32,280 nucleotides of DNA, taken from positions 1 through 32,280 of the forward strand of contig JANXRE010000168.1 in assembly GCA_025353165.1 (NCBI GenBank), written 5' to 3'. The DNA comes from Acidobacteriota bacterium (GTDB lineage Bacteria; Acidobacteriota; Terriglobia; Bryobacterales; Bryobacteraceae). Below, in pieces: positions 1 through 6,093 of the stretch. The position numbers and the translations under genes were made by a program. The notes under the pieces are model-generated. The model was not told the origin of the DNA and searched no databases. It worked only from the letters and a program-made list of their open reading frames with translations. Position 1 is the stretch's first letter. Each line of letters opens with the position of its first letter.

Positions 1-356
1 GTTAGAACGGGGCACAGTAGGAGCACATTCTCCCACCCTTTGGCAATGAACTGCTCCATCCGACCTTTAAGAATCAAGGCGGTTGCCACGCAGACAATCG
101 GGAGAAGATATGCGGCGTAGACCGCCCAAAAGTTGCCCCCAAACTTCACCCGTCTCTCTGCAGCGGCCAATCTTGCCGCTTTCGCAGCCCTCTCGGATTC
201 AGTTCGTTTCCATTCCTTGGCTGCTGCCTCGACTCGAAGAGCTTCAGCCCGCTCCGCATCTCGTACGGCAGCCCAGTACTGATCTCCAGGGTTGGCGTGA
301 CAGATAGGGCAACGAGAAGCATCTCTCAAGAGAGTTAGTACCTGCATGCCGGGCAT
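1..356 (-). CDS. Zinc-ribbon, coiled-coil, membrane protein of unknown function (3' end outside window)
   Basis: An open frame starts at the ATG complementing 354-356 and runs off the left edge without a stop, giving 118 residues. I do not recognise the family. What can be seen: a CPIC motif near residue 16, which could be half of a zinc ribbon; an Ala/Glu/Arg-rich helical stretch at about residues 27-72; then a hydrophobic span, FWAVYAAYLLPIVCVATALI, which should cross the membrane, and a second hydrophobic stretch starting at the window edge. An in-frame TGA lies about 60 bases upstream of the ATG, so this is the first ATG in the frame. Its 5' end overlaps by 22 bases the end of the minus-strand frame at 335-553, which ends in CPAC. 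The two may be overlapping genes, or two halves of one gene split by a frameshift, because CPAC and CPIC together would complete one zinc site. The function is unknown. Confidence 0.6.
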   Translation of the reverse strand, partial: MPGMQVLTLLRDASRCPICHANPGDQYWAAVRDAERAEALRVEAAAKEWKRTESERAAKAARLAAAERRVKFGGNFWAVYAAYLLPIVCVATALILKGRMEQFIAKGWENVLLLCPVL

Positions 357-553
357 TGATAGTTGCCAGGGTTGGCCCGTGCGTACTCTGCGGCGGATAG
401 TTTCTCAAGGATCTCGGCGCGGTCAGCCTCAGCACAAGCATCTGCCTCGCAAGCGCGATCTTCGGCCTCACGAGCACGATCTTCGGCGTCGCGACACTCC
501 GATCAGCCATCCTCGTATCGATACTCAACGCCATGAATGCGGCAGTGACTCAT
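335..553 (-). pseudogene. Small zinc-ribbon protein interrupted by an in-frame TGA (possible recoding or decayed gene)
   Basis: Read from the ATG complementing 551-553 to the TAA at 335-337, this frame gives 72 residues if the TGA at 503-505 (codon 17) is read through. The start carries Cys4 and His7 (C-x2-H), then Gly-rich sequence, the TGA, and Cys20 (x-x2-C). The spacing is that of a zinc ribbon of type C-x2-H-x9-C-x2-C, with the TGA exactly where the third ligand should be. After it comes an acidic Ala/Glu/Asp/Arg helix with repeated AEDRA/EAD units and a terminal CPAC. Composition stays protein-like on both sides of the TGA, so the stop is either a single-base change of a Cys codon (TGC or TGT) or a selenocysteine codon. 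No convincing SECIS element was established and no selenocysteine machinery is in the window, so decay is the simpler reading. No clear ribosome binding site is seen. Confidence 0.5.
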
Positions 554-605
554 CGTTGTTTTGTTGCACCGATGCTAACATCTCGCGTTCAGGAAACTGC
601 CATCG

Positions 606-889
606 ATGCCGGTGATCACCATGGTGAAGGGCGCGACGGCGGGGGATCTTCTCGCGGACTCGATTAAGAGGGCGCTGGATTGGGAGGAGTGGCCTATCGG
701 GATGGCAGAGCACGCGGCCCACACCGACAGGACGAGCATATCGATGGCGGCCCTAGCGAAGGCGCATGGGGCGAGCGCAGAGGCGTCCAACCGGCCGCTG
801 AAGCGGTCACGAAGGTCGGCTTCGGCACCCGTGACTCCATCCATGCAGTAGCCCGGCGAATGGTCACGGACATGAGCCTGTTTAACTAA
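606..889 (+). pseudogene. Frameshifted small hypothetical gene
   Basis: Two adjoining plus-strand frames look like one gene with a single frameshift. The first, from the ATG at 606, has strong G/C third positions until about 805 and encodes a helical, Ala-rich segment that includes DLLADSIKRALDWEEWPIGM. The second frame (ending TAA 887-889) takes over at about 805-815 with well-formed protein sequence such as KVGFGTRDSIHAVARRM and keeps the same codon bias, while the first frame turns into Arg/Ser-rich shadow sequence and stops at 849-851. Joined, the product would be about 94 residues. An AGGA stretch at 591-594 is a poor ribosome site, 11 bases from the ATG. I do not recognise the family. 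It is divergent from the zinc-ribbon frame at 335-553, with about 52 bases between them. It could instead be two unrelated short frames. Confidence 0.35.
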
Positions 890-948
890 GACGGAGGGGC
901 TGGCGAAAGTCGCCTAGAGGGTTACAGTCTAGACGCGCAGCCGGACGG

Positions 949-1965
949 TCACTCCCACACCATGTGCACTGCTTTCGGAGCAGCCCCGGCGTTCCCGTAC
1001 AGCGTAGATCCGAAGTCGCTGAATCGGAATCGCTCGATCATCCCGGAACGAACCGGCTCGGGTATGCGCGGCAGGTCGGCGACGGCGGCGTCGAAATCGG
1101 CGCGGCTGGCGTTTACGATCCCGGCGACGGTCTGATTTCGCACCAGGAGATCGAGGAACGGCACGCTCCCGACGACTTCCCTCGCTCCCAGGACGACCAT
1201 GGCTCCGCCGGGCGCCAGCAGTCTCAGGGCGGCCAGGGCGAGTTCGCCCGAACCGGCCGCCTCGATGATCACGTCGGCGGGGCCGGTTCCAAAGGTGTTG
1301 GTATAGCGGATGTTCTGGATGGTGAGGAGCCGGGCACGCGGGTGGTCGAGGGATTCGGCCGAGAACACGGTGACCTCGAATCCCCGAAGGGACAGAACGG
1401 TGGCGGCGAGGATACCGATAGGCCCGAGACCGAGTACCAGGGCGCGGCGGCCCGGACTCTGCACCACATATAGAGCGCGGGAAACCGCCTTCTCGACGAC
1501 GCTGAGCGGCTCGACCAGGAACCCGTACTCCGCCAGAGTGGCTGGGATGGGGACGAGATCCCCGGCCCGGTCCACCGCGTAATCGGTGAAGTATCCGTGG
1601 GCGCGCCAGATGCCGCGCTCCGTGAAAGCCAGCGTGAGGCAGAGGTCGCGGCGCCCGGCCGCGCACTGCGGGCACAGGGCGGGACAGGCCCGCCGCACCG
1701 TGGGCACTACCCAATCGCCAGGCGAGAGACCGGCTACGTCCGCGCCGCACTCCACCACCTGGGCGAGCGCTTCGTGACCGATGACGAGAAACGATTCGCC
1801 GGCCGGAGGCTCGCCGGCGGTGAACGACGCCAGATCGCGGTCCGTGCCGCACACGCCGACGGCGGCGATTCGCAACCGCGCTTCGCCCGGGCCGGGCGGC
1901 GGCGGTTCGGCGATGTCGCGCTCAACGAGGCGGCGGCTACCGTAATCAGCCGTGATGGATCGCAT
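949..1965 (-). CDS. Zinc-dependent medium-chain dehydrogenase, glucose 1-dehydrogenase-like
   Basis: This 338-residue protein is a member of the medium-chain alcohol dehydrogenase superfamily, closest in layout to archaeal-type glucose 1-dehydrogenases, which oxidise a sugar C1 hydroxyl with NAD(P)+ in the cytoplasm. Catalytic-zinc residues Cys39 (in CGTDRDL) and His64-Glu65 (GHEAL) are visible, as is Glu152 in VEPLSVVEKA, a residue typical of the glucose dehydrogenase branch. The structural zinc lobe has Cys94, Cys98, Cys101 and Cys109. A Rossmann motif, GLGPIG, lies at 179-184. The substrate cannot be read from the sequence; another polyol or sugar is possible. The start ATG lies inside the end of the upstream fusion gene (20-base overlap), so the two are almost certainly co-translated from one mRNA. 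The pairing with a glycosyltransferase/methyltransferase suggests a role in glycan or sugar-lipid metabolism, which is inference. Confidence 0.85.
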   Translation of the reverse strand: MRSITADYGSRRLVERDIAEPPPPGPGEARLRIAAVGVCGTDRDLASFTAGEPPAGESFLVIGHEALAQVVECGADVAGLSPGDWVVPTVRRACPALCPQCAAGRRDLCLTLAFTERGIWRAHGYFTDYAVDRAGDLVPIPATLAEYGFLVEPLSVVEKAVSRALYVVQSPGRRALVLGLGPIGILAATVLSLRGFEVTVFSAESLDHPRARLLTIQNIRYTNTFGTGPADVIIEAAGSGELALAALRLLAPGGAMVVLGAREVVGSVPFLDLLVRNQTVAGIVNASRADFDAAVADLPRIPEPVRSGMIERFRFSDFGSTLYGNAGAAPKAVHMVWE

Positions 1966-3409
1966 CGGCGTGAACGGTCGCGGGCCGATCAGTCTCCACG
2001 CCCGCGGGCTTGCGGGCCACCATGATCAGCGAGAGCCCGTCCCACGGGAAGACGGCATCGATCCTGCGCCACAACCAGACGGTCTTGTCGAACAGCTTCA
2101 GCGTGATTTTACTGATGTGCGTACGGCCGAGCAACTTGCCGTAGACCCACCACGCGGGCTTCCCAACGCGGTTCAATTCCGACAGGCGCTCGACGGCGAA
2201 GCCTTCGGCTTGGAGCAGGCCGCGGATTTCGTCGCGGCCGAACCTGCGCTTGTGCCCGAGCGTTTGATCGATGGAGCCGAACAGGCCGGGAGCTTGCGGC
2301 ACCAGCACGATCATCGAGCCTCCTGGAACCAGCACGGAGAACAGCGACCGGACGACGGCCTCCGGATGGTCCTCAAATTCGAGGATGTTGAGGCACAGGA
2401 CGGTCTCGAAGGAATTCCGCCAAAGTTCGAAATCGGCGTCGTTGCCGGGGTCGACGCGCGTCACCTGTACATTCGGGGTCCGGAGAAAGCGGTTGCGGAG
2501 GGCATGCAGGTACAGCGGGTCGCGCTCGGCCGCGATGTAGCGCAGACGCCGCCCCATCAATCGTCCGGTGATGTTGCCGATTCCCGCGCCGAGTTCGAAG
2601 ATGGTGTCGCCGACGAAAGGGCGGAGCTTTTGCGAGATCCACGATAGATACTGCGGCGTGCCGGTCAGGTTGTTGAGAAAAGCGCGGCCATAGGGCTCGG
2701 AGTACAGGTCGTCGATCAGCCAAAAATGGACGATGACCGCCAGCGCCTTGACGCCGTCTTTCCACCCGATCTTCTTGCCTTCTTCGTAGGTACGCCCGTG
2801 GTAGCTGATCGGCACCTCGTAAATGCGGAGTTTTCGCTTGCCGCACTTCATGGTGATTTCGGGCTCGAAGCCGAACCGGTTGGACCGGATGGGAATGCTC
2901 TTCAGGAGGTCGGTGCGAAATACTTTGTAGCAGGTCTCCATGTCCGTCAGGTTCAAATTGCAGAACATGTTGGAGATGACGGTGAGGCCTTTGTTGATCA
3001 TCGAGTGCCAGTAGGGCAGCACTCGCATCTGATCCCCGGCGAGATAGCGGGAGCCGAAGACGGCGTCGGCGCGGCCATCCAGCAACGGGCGGAGCAGCTT
3101 CGGGTATTCGAAGGGGTCGTACTCGAGGTCGGCGTCCTGGACGAGGCAGAAGTCGCCGGTCGCTTTGGCGATGGCCGTTCGGACGGCCGCGCCCTTGCCC
3201 TGATTGACCTCGTGGCGGTACAGGCGAATCCGCGAATCGGATTCGGCCAGGCGCTGGAGGATGGCCCACGTGCCGTCGGTCGAGCAGTCGTCGACAATGA
3301 TGACCTCGCGGTCGACTTCGGGCGGCAGGGGCGCGGCCAGCACTTGCGCCAGGCTGCGTTCGACGACGGTTCGCTCGTTGAAGACGGGGACCAGAATCGA
3401 AAGCAGCAT
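1946..3409 (-). CDS. Fusion: family-2 glycosyltransferase (DPM1-like) plus SAM-dependent methyltransferase
   Basis: The 487-residue product has two enzymes in one chain. Residues 1-235 form a GT-A glycosyltransferase of family 2: an N-terminal ILVPVFNE strand, VDD at 39-41, and the nucleotide-sugar motif DADLEYDP at 92-99, as in dolichyl/polyprenyl-phosphate mannose or glucose synthases; no C-terminal membrane anchor is seen. Residues from about 245 to 420 form a class I methyltransferase with SAM-binding motif FELGAGIGNI at 271-280, a likely Cys-Leu-Asn-Ile-Leu-Glu motif IV, and a LVPGGSMIVLVP strand. The C-terminal 60 residues are basic. The natural reading is transfer of a sugar to a lipid carrier or glycan with methylation of the product or a partner; the exact acceptor is unknown. 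It is the first gene of a two-gene minus-strand unit and overlaps the dehydrogenase downstream. It diverges from the hemerythrin gene over 30 bases. Confidence 0.88.
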   Translation of the reverse strand: MLLSILVPVFNERTVVERSLAQVLAAPLPPEVDREVIIVDDCSTDGTWAILQRLAESDSRIRLYRHEVNQGKGAAVRTAIAKATGDFCLVQDADLEYDPFEYPKLLRPLLDGRADAVFGSRYLAGDQMRVLPYWHSMINKGLTVISNMFCNLNLTDMETCYKVFRTDLLKSIPIRSNRFGFEPEITMKCGKRKLRIYEVPISYHGRTYEEGKKIGWKDGVKALAVIVHFWLIDDLYSEPYGRAFLNNLTGTPQYLSWISQKLRPFVGDTIFELGAGIGNITGRLMGRRLRYIAAERDPLYLHALRNRFLRTPNVQVTRVDPGNDADFELWRNSFETVLCLNILEFEDHPEAVVRSLFSVLVPGGSMIVLVPQAPGLFGSIDQTLGHKRRFGRDEIRGLLQAEGFAVERLSELNRVGKPAWWVYGKLLGRTHISKITLKLFDKTVWLWRRIDAVFPWDGLSLIMVARKPAGVETDRPATVHADAIHHG

Positions 3410-3419
3410 TCGAAACTAG

Positions 3420-3425
3420 TATAAT
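3420..3425 (+). promoter_or_regulatory. Perfect -10 box TATAAT for the hemerythrin gene
   Basis: A consensus TATAAT, preceded by TAG, lies 14 bases before the ATG at 3440, in the 30-base gap between divergent genes. Transcription would begin near 3432, leaving a leader of only a few bases. No good -35 box is seen at the normal spacing. The position argues against the alternative TTG start at 3425, which would fall inside the promoter. Confidence 0.4.
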
Positions 3426-3439
3426 TGGGGTCTCAAGCC

Positions 3440-3892
3440 ATGTACCGACACCCGGCGCTGGTGCCGCTCTCCCGACAGCATTTCGACGCACTAGCCCTGT
3501 GCGTTCTCACCGAGAGGAGCCTGGAGCAGGACAAATCCGCGGCGAACGTGAACCGCCTGGCCGGGAAGATTGGGGCGGCCCAGGATCTGGAACTCGCCAA
3601 TCACTTTCAACTCGAAGAAGAGTTGATCTTCCCGAAGCTGCCGAACGCGCTTTCCGCCGAGCTGATCGGCGAGCATCGCGCGCTCGAAGCATTGATGAGC
3701 CGCCTCCGGGCGACGCCTTCCATCGACCTGTTGGAACAGTTCGTTTTCGGCTTGAGCGCCCACGCACGCAAGGAGGAGAACGAGTATTTCCGGCAGTTCC
3801 AGGAATCGATCCCCGAGAGTGAACTGGCCACCCTCTTACCGCAACTCGAGACCCGCGCTCTACGCGCTTGCCTCACTGACATAGCACCGTGA
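3440..3892 (+). CDS. Hemerythrin-domain protein (HHE cation-binding)
   Basis: This is a 150-residue four-helix bundle protein with the hemerythrin ligand pattern. Candidate iron ligands are His14 (SRQHFD), His55 and Glu59 (NHFQLEEE), His79 (GEHRALE), and His108 with Glu112 or Glu113 (HARKEENEYF). Such soluble cytoplasmic proteins bind a di-iron centre and act in oxygen, nitric oxide or iron handling; the specific role here is unknown. The length matches single-domain bacterial members. I chose the ATG at 3440 over an in-frame TTG at 3425 because a TATAAT box covers the latter and the helix pattern begins just after the ATG. It appears to be a single-gene unit, followed by a double hairpin before purC. 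Confidence 0.85.
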   Translation: MYRHPALVPLSRQHFDALALCVLTERSLEQDKSAANVNRLAGKIGAAQDLELANHFQLEEELIFPKLPNALSAELIGEHRALEALMSRLRATPSIDLLEQFVFGLSAHARKEENEYFRQFQESIPESELATLLPQLETRALRACLTDIAP

Positions 3893-3931
3893 CTAAATAC
3901 GCGTCAGGAAATGTACATGCTTTTCCGCCAA

Positions 3932-3972
3932 GCGTCGGCATGAGTGCCGACGCGGCACGCACGAGTGCGTGC
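3932..3972. repeat. Two tandem GC-rich hairpins (REP-like element or terminator)
   Basis: The first inverted repeat is GCGTCGGCA (3932-3940), a TGAG loop, and TGCCGACGC (3945-3953), a perfect 9-bp stem. One base later comes GCACGCA (3955-3961), a CGAG loop, and TGCGTGC (3966-3972), a perfect 7-bp stem. Both loops have the form YGAG. No T-run follows, so a classical intrinsic terminator is not supported. The paired, similar-loop layout between two genes fits a mobile intergenic palindrome of the REP/BIME kind. It lies 27 bases before the purC start. Confidence 0.6.
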
Positions 3973-3998
3973 GCCACGGCACGGACATCTTAAGCGTC

Positions 3999-4889
3999 AT
4001 GACTAACACCGACATACTTCTTCAAACAGACATGCCCGGCATCGAGCTCGCTGGGCGCGGCAAGGTCCGCGACATCTACCGCATCGGTACCGACCGGGTG
4101 CTGCTGGTCGCCACCGATCGGATCTCCGCTTTCGATTTCATCCTCGCCACCGGGATCCCCGACAAAGGCCGGGTGCTGAATCAGATTACGCTTTTCTGGC
4201 TGGACCGGCTGGCCGTTCCGAATCATCTGATCACGGCGGATGTTCGCGAATACCCTTCTGAGTTGCAGCCCTACGCAGGGCAACTGGAAGGCCGGTCCAT
4301 GCTGTGCCGCCGCGCCGAGATGATCGAGATCGAGTGCGTGGCGCGCGGTTATTTGTCAGGCTCAGGCTGGAAGGAATACCTTGAAACCGGCAGCGTGTGC
4401 GGGATCGCGCTGCCCGCCGGGTTGCGCGAGAGCGACCGGCTTCCGCAACCTATCTTCACGCCGGCGACGAAGGCGCAATCCGGCCACGACGAGAATATTT
4501 CCTTCGAGACGGCGGCCGGGCAGATCGGGACCGAGCTCGCGTCGCGGTTGCAGCGGCTGACACTGGACCTCTATCAGTCCGCCGCGGAGTATGCGCTGAC
4601 ACGGGGCATCATCATCGCGGACACGAAGTTCGAATTCGGCTTCATCGACGGCCAACTGGTGCTGGCCGACGAAGCGCTCACTCCCGATTCCTCGCGATTC
4701 TGGCCGGCGGAGACCTACACGCCCGGCGGGCCTCAACCGTCGTTCGATAAGCAGTACGTGCGCGACTATCTGGAATCGATCCGCTGGAACAAGCAGCCGC
4801 CGGCGCCGGGATTGCCGGAAAGAGTCGCGGAACAGACCAGCGAGAAGTATCGCGGCGCGTACCGCGCTCTCACGGGAAGGGACTTGTGA
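3999..4889 (+). CDS. purC: Phosphoribosylaminoimidazole-succinocarboxamide synthase (SAICAR synthetase)
   Basis: PurC joins CAIR and aspartate with ATP hydrolysis in the eighth step of purine synthesis, in the cytoplasm. The 296-residue product has the whole family signature: GRGKVRDIY near the N-terminus, a DRISAFDF strand, ECVARGYLSGSGWKEY in the middle, the nucleotide-binding region around ATKAQSGHDEN, and IIADTKFEFG followed by LADEALTPDSSRFW. The length and the insert pattern match the longer (about 300-residue) bacterial/fungal type rather than the 237-residue E. coli type. The ATG at 3999 is preferred; an in-frame GTG at 3969 falls inside the hairpin element and would add unconserved residues. 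Its TGA overlaps the GTG start of cvpA by 4 bases, so the two are translationally coupled. Confidence 0.96.
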   Translation: MTNTDILLQTDMPGIELAGRGKVRDIYRIGTDRVLLVATDRISAFDFILATGIPDKGRVLNQITLFWLDRLAVPNHLITADVREYPSELQPYAGQLEGRSMLCRRAEMIEIECVARGYLSGSGWKEYLETGSVCGIALPAGLRESDRLPQPIFTPATKAQSGHDENISFETAAGQIGTELASRLQRLTLDLYQSAAEYALTRGIIIADTKFEFGFIDGQLVLADEALTPDSSRFWPAETYTPGGPQPSFDKQYVRDYLESIRWNKQPPAPGLPERVAEQTSEKYRGAYRALTGRDL

Positions 4890-5425
4890 ACTTTCTCGAT
4901 TTCCTGCTGATCGTCGTCATCGGGTGGTCGATCGTTTCGGGATTCCTGGCCGGGTTCGCACGGGTCGGCGTTGCGTTCGCCGCGATGATCCTGGGGATTT
5001 TGTTCGGGTTCTGGTTCTATACGATACCGGCGGTTTGGGTGCGGGACTACTTTTCGGCGCGAGTCGCCAACCTGCTGGGGTTTTTTATCGTATTCGCATT
5101 CGTCGTGCTCCTGGGCGCTATCGTTGGCCGGGTGCTCTCGAAGATCTTCAAGTGGGTGGGGCTCTCGTGGGTCGACCGGCTGCTTGGCGGAGCGTTCGGC
5201 CTGGTGCGGGGCGTGGTGCTCTCGGTGGCGGTGGTGACGGTGATCACGGCGTTCGCTCCAACGCCGCCTCCGCAGATTATCGCCGAATCGAGAGTGATGC
5301 CTTACGTCACCGGCGCGGCGGGCGTGATGGCGGCGCTGGCGCCGAGCGAATTGAAGCACGACTTCAACGAGAGCGTCCAACGTTTGCGGAAGTATTGGGA
5401 TGAGCACGTGCCCAAGAAGGTCTGA
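4886..5425 (+). CDS. cvpA: CvpA family inner-membrane protein
   Basis: This 179-residue protein has four hydrophobic spans (about residues 5-25, 29-50, 60-82 and 106-124) separated by short loops, and a charged C-terminal tail. This is the topology of CvpA, known from E. coli for colicin V production and for envelope stress tolerance. In many bacteria cvpA sits beside purine genes, as it does here directly after purC. It begins with GTG overlapping the purC stop. The motif GLxxGFxR-like FLAGFARVG after the first span and the D-x-L-x-G-x-x-x-G helix (DRLLGGAFGLVRG) fit the family. The exact molecular function is not established. Confidence 0.85.
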   Translation: MNFLDFLLIVVIGWSIVSGFLAGFARVGVAFAAMILGILFGFWFYTIPAVWVRDYFSARVANLLGFFIVFAFVVLLGAIVGRVLSKIFKWVGLSWVDRLLGGAFGLVRGVVLSVAVVTVITAFAPTPPPQIIAESRVMPYVTGAAGVMAALAPSELKHDFNESVQRLRKYWDEHVPKKV

Positions 5426-5433
5426 CGCTCGCG

Positions 5434-6093
5434 ATGGATCTTCTTATTTTCGACCTGGACGGTACGCTGATCGACTCCGAAGAGGACCTGGCCAACTCGG
5501 TGAACGCGACTCGCGTCTACATGGGCCACGAGCCGATCGATCACGACACTGTCGCATCCTGGGTGGGCAATGGCGCGCCGGTGCTGATGCGCCGGGCGAT
5601 GGGTCCGGACACTTCCGAGGAGGACGTCGGGCGGGCGCTCGCCTATTTCCTGGAGTACTACCGGGAGCACATGCTGGATCACACCGAATTGTACCCAGGA
5701 GTGCGGCGCGGCCTCGATCTTCTCCGCGAGGCCGGCGTGAAACTGGCCGTGCTCACGAACAAGCCGGTTCGGTTCAGCCAGGGAATTCTGGAAGGGCTCG
5801 AGCTCGGGAAGCATTTCTTCCGCGTGTACGGGGGCAATAGCTTCGAACAGAAGAAGCCGCACCCGATCGGCGTCGAGAAGCTGATGGAAGAATCCGGGGT
5901 CGATCGTGAGCACACCATGATGGTGGGCGACAGCTACGTGGATGTGCGGACGGCCCGAAACGCGGGCGTCACAGCGGCTGGCGTCACTTGGGGTTTGCAG
6001 CCGGAGTCGCTGAAGGAAGACCCTCCCGATTTGCTGGTGGATCGGATGGATGAACTGGAGAAGTATGTTCTGGAGAGTCGCCACCGGCGGTAG
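5434..6093 (+). CDS. gph: HAD-superfamily phosphatase, phosphoglycolate phosphatase-like
   Basis: The 219-residue protein is a haloacid dehalogenase-type hydrolase. Motif I is FDLDGTL with the nucleophile Asp7 and acid/base Asp9. The helical cap follows (about residues 15-85). Motif II is VLTNKP, motif III is the lysine of KKPHP, and motif IV is GDSYVDV. This arrangement is typical of Gph/PGP enzymes, which remove phosphate from 2-phosphoglycolate formed during DNA repair or oxygenation side reactions. Related enzymes act on pyrophosphate or other sugar phosphates, so the substrate is provisional. It starts 8 bases after cvpA, and its 3' end overlaps the start of the next gene. Confidence 0.85.
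   Translation: MDLLIFDLDGTLIDSEEDLANSVNATRVYMGHEPIDHDTVASWVGNGAPVLMRRAMGPDTSEEDVGRALAYFLEYYREHMLDHTELYPGVRRGLDLLREAGVKLAVLTNKPVRFSQGILEGLELGKHFFRVYGGNSFEQKKPHPIGVEKLMEESGVDREHTMMVGDSYVDVRTARNAGVTAAGVTWGLQPESLKEDPPDLLVDRMDELEKYVLESRHRR

Noticed and set aside
503-505. Confident selenoprotein call
   Set aside because: No convincing SECIS and no Sec machinery in the window; a mutated Cys codon is simpler.
929-1852. Long Arg-rich minus-strand frame (307 residues)
   Set aside because: It is an out-of-frame shadow of the dehydrogenase gene; composition is Arg/Gly/Pro-rich with no motifs.
2373-3491. 372-residue minus-strand frame
   Set aside because: It overlaps the glycosyltransferase fusion in another frame, is Arg/Pro-rich and has no family signature.
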